This document shows positions 7,606 to 10,730 of a stretch of 10,730 nt of DNA, piece by piece. This DNA is from Treponema sp. (GTDB lineage: Bacteria > Spirochaetota > Spirochaetia > Treponematales > Breznakiellaceae), in the NCBI GenBank assembly GCA_031275035.1, contig JAISPH010000025.1, positions 1-10,730 of the forward strand, written 5' to 3'. Every line of letters starts with the position of its first letter. Within the stretch, counting starts at the first letter, position 1. Under the pieces are notes generated by a model. That model worked only from the letters and a program-made list of their open reading frames with translations, searched no databases and was not told where the DNA came from. The translations under genes were made by a program, and so were the position numbers.

Positions 7606-7613
7606 CAGCCCCT

Positions 7614-7770
7614 TATAATGCGGGGCGTTCATTGCCGTACCGTTGCGGCGTTTACGGGGCGCGGTTCCTGCGAAAAAGACTGCCCCGGCAGGCGGATCCC
7701 GGTCTCTGACGTTGAAGGGCAGGAGGCCCTTCACTTAAAACCACCGTTTTAACTGAAGGGCCTCTTTTTT
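7614..7770 (+). ncRNA. Candidate small RNA or orphan attenuator between two terminators
   Basis: A TATAAT box at 7614-7619 follows directly after the glgP terminator; no good -35 is visible because that position falls in the terminator stem. About 140 bases later a second strong terminator closes the unit. No convincing protein is encoded between them. GAAGGGC at 7714-7720 can pair with GCCCTTC at 7726-7732, which is also part of the left arm of the terminator, so two exclusive folds exist. No plus-strand gene follows. The transcript would therefore be a free small RNA of roughly 140 bases or a remnant leader. No known RNA family was recognised. Confidence 0.3.
7723..7770 (+). terminator. Second strong terminator, pointing to the plus strand
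   Basis: GAGGCCCTTCA (7723-7733) pairs with TGAAGGGCCTC (7754-7764). The stem continues, after a C-C mismatch, as TTAAAAC (7735-7741) with GTTTTAA (7746-7752) around CACC. TTTTTT follows at 7765-7770. The minus strand has no T run after the hairpin, so it is not a typical terminator for the convergent PEGA gene, although that transcript can also form the stem. Confidence 0.8.
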
Positions 7771-7808
7771 AACCGGACGTTCCTCCCGCGGACTTATTCT
7801 GCGACAGC

Positions 7809-8165
7809 CTACTTCTGTTCTTTGGGCGCCATTACAAAGTACTGCAGTTTTTGAGGTCCCTCCACCCAGATGAGGGGAACAAGAATAAGACAGGCTCCTA
7901 CCAAACTTGCCAGTTTGGTCTCGGTCTTTAATTTGGTATGGGTAGGTTTATACCCCTCCTTGGTAAGCAGTACCGGGTATTCTTTGAGTATCCTGTTTTT
8001 GACCTTGTAATCCTGTATCGGAGTAACGCCGATAATTTTGCCGTCAAGGTTTACCTGGACTCCGGGTACATCGGTTTCAATGGATATCTTTGTGGTCATG
8101 GTGCAGCCAGCCAAAAACACGGATACCAAAAGAAACGCCGTAAATCTGATAAATTTCTGGTTCAT
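7809..8165 (-). CDS. PEGA-domain lipoprotein
   Basis: This is a 118-residue protein from the ATG at 8165, which has AAGGAG six bases upstream; an in-frame TTG at 8180 is less likely. A lipoprotein signal peptide, MNQKFIRFTAFLLVSVFLAG, ends at Cys21. It is followed by a PEGA-type surface repeat, IETDVPGVQVNLDGKIIGVTPI (about 29-50), which continues to GYKPTHTKL. PEGA domains are small beta folds common on extracytoplasmic proteins of spirochaetes and others, and are thought to bind surface polymers or other proteins. A second hydrophobic stretch (about 85-101, LASLVGACLILVPLIWV) before the C-terminus could be a membrane helix or hairpin. The charged end QKLQYFVMAPKEQK would follow it. The exact role is unknown. 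Confidence 0.82.
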   Translation of the reverse strand: MNQKFIRFTAFLLVSVFLAGCTMTTKISIETDVPGVQVNLDGKIIGVTPIQDYKVKNRILKEYPVLLTKEGYKPTHTKLKTETKLASLVGACLILVPLIWVEGPQKLQYFVMAPKEQK

Positions 8166-8183
8166 ATAATTCTCCTTCAATCA

Positions 8184-8210
8184 ATTATATAAACAAAACC
8201 GCCATTTATA
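8184..8210 (-). promoter_or_regulatory. Possible promoter region of the PEGA lipoprotein gene
   Basis: On the minus strand TATAAA (8210-8205) and TATAAT (8189-8184) are both present. With TATAAT as the -10 the leader would be only about 12 bases. No convincing -35 fits either box. Confidence 0.3.
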
Positions 8211-8759
8211 AAACCTGTTTCAGGTCTTTAACAGAAAAAATATCTTTTCTAATTCCCCGGTTTTTTAGGTGGCCGGGAACCGGCGGCATTCCGGCAGATA
8301 ATTTCCACAGCGCCGGTATTCTCGCCCCTTTTCCACCCACTCCATCACAGGAAAGAAGTATCAAGTTCCCCCCCTTCGACGGCCAAGGTAATTACTTGGG
8401 GAGTTGGCGGCCAACACAAGAGACAGGGCCGAAACGCCGAATTTTCGAACGATTGTATTCATTCGTAGTCGGGGCTATCAGCCCTCCGGACTAGCAATTA
8501 GAAGGACGATTTATGCGTCGCTATACAACGGTGCGGAATTGTACCCAATAATCCGCTCACGGGAGAGCTTCAGGACGGGGAGGTTCATTATTGTTTGGTT
8601 TTAAGAAGTTAAGGCCAGAAAAAATGGATATGAGGAGATCTGCGTACCCATAAATGTTACGCAACGCTTTATGCGTGGGCTGGAATGTCTCATGGGCGGC
8701 GGTTTTTTAAACTATAAAAGCATAGAAAGAAAGACCCTTTCAAGCAAGTATGGACAAAG
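8193..8759. other. Long spacer rich in inverted repeats
   Basis: No gene is supported in these 567 bases. A 66-codon frame at 8404-8604 runs through the dispersed repeat and shows no protein character. The spacer holds an ACCTG/CAGGT hairpin near 8215, a near-palindrome CCAAGGTAATTACTTGG at 8383-8399 and GTTGG/CCAAC at 8403-8415. It also holds the repeat copy at 8477-8552 and interlaced inverted repeats at 8641-8679. The base composition differs between sub-stretches, as expected for a patchwork of inserted remnants. Confidence 0.6.
8477..8552 (+). repeat. Dispersed intergenic repeat, copy 2
   Basis: This stretch aligns without gaps to 25-100 (64 of 76 bases the same, same orientation). The hairpin GCGTCGCT / AACGGTGC around ATAC (8515-8522 with 8527-8534) is kept: one pair changes from G-U to G-C, two change from standard to G-U, and one is lost (C-A). 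The outer arm GCAATT/AATTGT is unchanged. The 12-bp outer inverted repeat of copy 1 is not present here. Instead GGGCT (8472-8476) can pair with AGCCC (8480-8484). Confidence 0.8.
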
Positions 8760-8779
8760 TTATTCCCCCAAGGCTTGAA
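8739..8779 (-). terminator. Weak hairpin at the end of the 8760-9356 gene
   Basis: On the minus strand TTCAAGC (8779-8773, inside the last codons) pairs with GCTTGAA (8745-8739) across a 27-base loop. It is followed by a pyrimidine-rich TCTTTCTTTCT rather than a pure T run. Confidence 0.25.
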
Positions 8780-9356
8780 CAGACAAAAGCATTGTTTCAA
8801 TGTTTTTTAATTCTTCAGGATTCGTTTTTTCACTGTCGTAGTAAATGTCCAACATAAAATAGGACTGAGGGTAGCGGTAGTATAATACTTTGGTAAGGTA
8901 AATCGTTTCCCCGCCGGGGATAAATAAAAAATTCATGATTACCAGCTTATAGTCGTTTTTAATAAGCTCCCTAACGGCGAGGGAATCCACCCCGTAGTAC
9001 GATTTTATGTTTTTTTGGTATTCCTCTATTACGGAAACGGGGTCAAGCCGGGCGGTTTCCGGATCAATAAACGTTAATTTTGAAATAGTCAGACTGGTAC
9101 CGGTTGCGGGATTGTGAAACATATAACAGGGAAAATCCACAAAAGGAGAAATGGGGTCATAGTCGGCGGAGGCCGCCTGCATCTGCTTTAGTACTTCCGG
9201 GGATACTGCTTCCATTTCCGGGGATACCTGCAGGGTAATGTCCAGATCCGGCAGCTGGGTCGATGGGAGCACCGGTTCCACTGGTTTTTTTGAACAACCG
9301 GTAAAGGCGAGTATGGCAAGGACCAATCCTGCCGCAGTAACTGCCGGTTTTTTCAT
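8760..9356 (-). CDS. Lipoprotein of unknown function
   Basis: This is a 198-residue protein beginning MKKPAVTAAGLVLAILAFTG, a lipoprotein signal peptide ending at Cys21. A short Pro/Lys linker (SKKPVEPVLPSTQLPD) leads to a mixed alpha/beta domain. The later part reads as regular beta strands (YKLVIMNFLFI, TIYLTKVLYYRY, QSYFMLDIYYDS) and ends in a helix, PEELKNIETMLLSV. This pattern recalls the PsbP/DcrB-like fold of extracytoplasmic proteins, but no diagnostic motif confirms it. The ATG at 9356 is preceded by GGGGGG about seven bases away and by a TATAAT box 14 bases upstream. The leader would be very short. Codon use is more AT-rich than in glgP or glmS. Confidence 0.8.
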   Translation of the reverse strand: MKKPAVTAAGLVLAILAFTGCSKKPVEPVLPSTQLPDLDITLQVSPEMEAVSPEVLKQMQAASADYDPISPFVDFPCYMFHNPATGTSLTISKLTFIDPETARLDPVSVIEEYQKNIKSYYGVDSLAVRELIKNDYKLVIMNFLFIPGGETIYLTKVLYYRYPQSYFMLDIYYDSEKTNPEELKNIETMLLSVQALGE

Positions 9357-9370
9357 AGTACGCCCCCCAA

Positions 9371-9376
9371 ATTATA
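9371..9376 (-). promoter_or_regulatory. -10 box of the 8760-9356 lipoprotein gene
   Basis: A perfect TATAAT lies on the minus strand 14 bases before the ATG. No -35 at normal spacing is visible; TTGACG lies only 10 bases upstream of it. The predicted leader is under 10 bases. Confidence 0.35.
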
Positions 9377-9394
9377 CACTAAAGAACGTCAATG

Positions 9395-9446
9395 GACTTG
9401 TTCGATAACCTGATTGGTTCTCTCGGACTAAAGTCCACAACAAGTC
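9395..9446. repeat. Nested inverted repeats upstream of the 8760-9356 gene
   Basis: GACTTGTT (9395-9402) is the reverse complement of AACAAGTC (9439-9446). Between them GGACT and AGTCC (9425-9429 with 9432-9436) form a second, tighter inverted repeat. The GGACT motif is shared by both pairs. This could be an operator or a structured leader; the rest of the spacer to 9560 shows nothing else clear. Confidence 0.35.
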
Positions 9447-9560
9447 TCCCCAAAAACGCGAATTTTTCAACGAAATCCATGTTTTTGCCGTTTTTAAGCG
9501 GTTGCTGTTCGGAAACTGCGACTTCCGGACAACTCTAATAAGAAAAAACAAGCGGGAAAA

Positions 9561-10082
9561 TTACTGAAAATAGGCAAGACCCTCAGCAATTTCATTTTTA
9601 GCCGCATAGAACCACTTGGGCGGTTCACATTGATATTCAACCCCATCCAACACACAAAAAAATGAAACTACCGAAGCGTTTAACAGGGTTTTAAAATTAT
9701 TTTCCGGCAAATTTGAGGTTATTCGCAAGGTTTTCTGTTTTAAAGACACCACAAGAACCTGAAAATCCTTCAGGGGAAGTTGAACGCCGTCCGCAATAAA
9801 CCATGCCGAGGAAAGCTCCCTGGGAATTTCTTTATGTTGTATAAATGAAATATTACATACCGCGGGACGTTCCGGCTCGTCAATATATGTAATGTCGATT
9901 TTGACCTTAGGGTAGGTTAAACCTTTAGTATTCCACTCGGAAGCACGTATGTAATATTTTAAGATGCCCGGAGACATCGGGGTGATCATCACATCCCCCG
10001 GCTTTGTTGTCGAAGCACAACTTATACAGAACAACGCCAAAAAAAACGGGAAAAGCGGATTTTTCCGCATTACTCTATTCAT
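9561..10082 (-). CDS. Lipoprotein of unknown function
   Basis: This is a 173-residue protein from the ATG at 10082. An ATG at 10070 (MRKNPLFPFF) with AGAG before it, and a TTG at 10106, are alternatives. The N-terminus NPLFPFFLALFCISC is a lipoprotein signal peptide with a relaxed spirochaete-type lipobox. The mature part has no long hydrophobic segment and contains alternating beta-like stretches, for example YPKVKIDITYID, FQVLVVSL and KTLRITSNL. It ends EPPKWFYAAKNEIAEGLAYFQ. No family was recognised. On the minus strand AAATTGCTGA near the end of the gene can pair with TCAGTAATTT over the stop codon, and a T run follows eight bases later; this may be a weak terminator. The gene is AT-rich compared with the housekeeping genes. 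Confidence 0.72.
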   Translation of the reverse strand: MNRVMRKNPLFPFFLALFCISCASTTKPGDVMITPMSPGILKYYIRASEWNTKGLTYPKVKIDITYIDEPERPAVCNISFIQHKEIPRELSSAWFIADGVQLPLKDFQVLVVSLKQKTLRITSNLPENNFKTLLNASVVSFFCVLDGVEYQCEPPKWFYAAKNEIAEGLAYFQ

Positions 10083-10146
10083 AAGCAAAAATTTAAATTC
10101 GCACAAAGAGATTTTGATTCAAAGATTTCAATTTATGATGTATGTA

Positions 10147-10179
10147 CTTTACGTACATAGAAAATCTATGTACGTAAAG
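10147..10179. repeat. Perfect 15-bp inverted repeat with a three-base loop
   Basis: The arms are 10147-10161 (CTTTACGTACATAGA) and 10165-10179, its exact reverse complement, around AAA. The arm contains the smaller palindrome TACGTA. It lies 11 bases after the TRL gene stop on the minus strand. It would act as a hairpin in that transcript, but no T run follows, so it may be a stabilising structure, a protein-binding site or the trace of an insertion. Confidence 0.85.
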
Positions 10180-10190
10180 CAGGCTACAAT

Positions 10191-10475
10191 TTAGTCGCCA
10201 CTTACGATGGTCGTAACCTTAGCGAAAATGAAATAATTCGCTACTCTCTGGTCTACCGCGCCAATTTTGGTGATTCCGCCGTTCTTGGCAGCGGTTATGA
10301 CGCCGTAATCGGCGGTCATGCAAGGCAGGTACCCAAACAGGAGAAACCCTTCGGCTTCACCGGTCTTGGAACCAATTACAGACGGGCTGCCCAAGTCCAA
10401 CGGTCTAATAGTGGTACAACCCATTACCAGGGCGCCCACTACTACGAGAGCCAAAAGCAATGCAATTTTCCTCAT
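10191..10475 (-). CDS. TRL-like family lipoprotein
   Basis: This is a 94-residue protein. MRKIALLLALVVVGALVMG is a lipoprotein signal peptide ending at Cys20. The mature part matches the TRL-like family (named from a tRNA-associated locus): a Gly-rich segment SKTGEAEGFLLFGYLP, then ITAAKNGGITKIGAVDQRVANYFIFAKVTTIVSGD. AAKNGGITKI followed by VD and a final TT-V-G are typical. The function of the family is not established; members are small secreted or outer-membrane-attached proteins. The start is well supported by AGGAGG five bases upstream. A promoter-like region lies at 10501-10533. The strong hairpin at 10147-10179 follows the stop. Confidence 0.87.
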   Translation of the reverse strand: MRKIALLLALVVVGALVMGCTTIRPLDLGSPSVIGSKTGEAEGFLLFGYLPCMTADYGVITAAKNGGITKIGAVDQRVANYFIFAKVTTIVSGD

Positions 10476-10500
10476 AAAATCCTCCTATGAGTTTTATAGA

Positions 10501-10533
10501 ATTATAATGCCGGGTTTTAATCGATAGTGTCAA
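10501..10533 (-). promoter_or_regulatory. Promoter-like boxes of the TRL gene
   Basis: On the minus strand TTGACA (10533-10528) and TATAAT (10506-10501) are both perfect but 21 bases apart, longer than the usual 16-18. With CATTAT as the -10 the spacing is 18. The leader is about 20 bases and contains AGGAGG. Confidence 0.5.
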
Positions 10534-10559
10534 TAGCCCTTTCCGAATAAAACGATAAA

Positions 10560-10730
10560 TTTTCAAAAAAATCCGCAAAAAGAGCGTTTTTTTTCATCCG
10601 GCGCCCTGAAAACGCCCCGGGCGCGCCCCAGGCGGCAAAAAAAATGCCCTAACAGGCGGCGGCAGGCTGTAGCCATCCGGACGGCCCCCCGGACAGACCG
10701 GCCCGGCAGGAGCCGCCCTGTAACGGACAG
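10560..10730. other. GC-rich palindromic spacer at the window edge
   Basis: Composition changes sharply from AT-rich to very GC-rich at about 10595. Palindromes GGCGCC (10600-10605) and GGCGCGCC (10620-10627) are present. TAACAGGCGGC near 10650 and the reverse complement of GCCGCCCTGTAAC near 10712-10724 form an imperfect inverted repeat. A minus-strand frame of about 44 codons is open to the edge, but has no recognisable protein character. Nothing firmer can be said from this side. Confidence 0.4.

Noticed and set aside
5299..7734. Two long minus-strand open frames (373 and 387 codons) opposite glgP
   Set aside because: They lie almost wholly antisense to a fully recognisable enzyme gene, show no family motifs, and have the Gly/Pro/His-rich look of shadow frames in GC-rich DNA.
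8404..8604. A 66-codon frame through repeat copy 2
   Set aside because: The matching frame in copy 1 differs mainly at second codon positions, so selection for protein is not seen, and there is no ribosome site.
8671..8775. A short frame starting MRGLECLMGGGF
   Set aside because: It has no ribosome site, overlaps the end of the convergent lipoprotein gene and has no recognisable features.

Overview
The window looks like part of a spirochaete chromosome, most likely a Treponema-type organism of moderate to high GC. This is inferred from the gene content: a FliL-like protein, an 846-residue glucan phosphorylase with the N-terminal DUF3417 region, a TRL-family lipoprotein, and several lipoproteins with relaxed lipoboxes. 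No rRNA or tRNA gene was seen that would fix the taxonomy.

Positions 1-7600 are mostly housekeeping genes and compactly arranged. A small three-helix membrane protein (281-613, +) converges on glmS (633-2480, -). glmS lies one base behind a small cupin gene (2482-2826, -), and the two form an operon with a good sigma-70 promoter. Divergently, a FliL-like membrane protein (2908-3393, +) ends at a clear terminator. Next comes a tightly overlapping three-gene operon: membrane protein (3539-3877), ECF sigma factor (3874-4434) and zinc-finger-type membrane anti-sigma factor (4431-4910). glgP, the glycogen/maltodextrin phosphorylase (5008-7548, +), follows and ends at a very strong terminator.

A short gap (7606-7770) follows, with its own TATAAT box and a second strong terminator. 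Part of that terminator can pair instead with an upstream copy of the same motif, which makes the gap a candidate small RNA or attenuator. From 7800 to 10500 the sequence is visibly more AT-rich and all genes are on the minus strand: a PEGA-domain lipoprotein, two lipoproteins of unknown function and a TRL-family lipoprotein. They are separated by long spacers full of inverted repeats.

The most unusual signal is a 76-bp diverged repeat (64/76 identical, no gaps) present at 25-100 and again at 8477-8552, both in spacers. Both copies keep a hairpin with an ATAC loop, and most changes in it are compatible with pairing. Copy 1 sits inside a larger element (15-169) closed by a perfect 12-bp inverted repeat. 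This looks like a dispersed structured RNA or a small mobile element family. Other points of interest are a possible ECF-type promoter in front of the sigma operon and a perfect 15-bp hairpin after the TRL gene.
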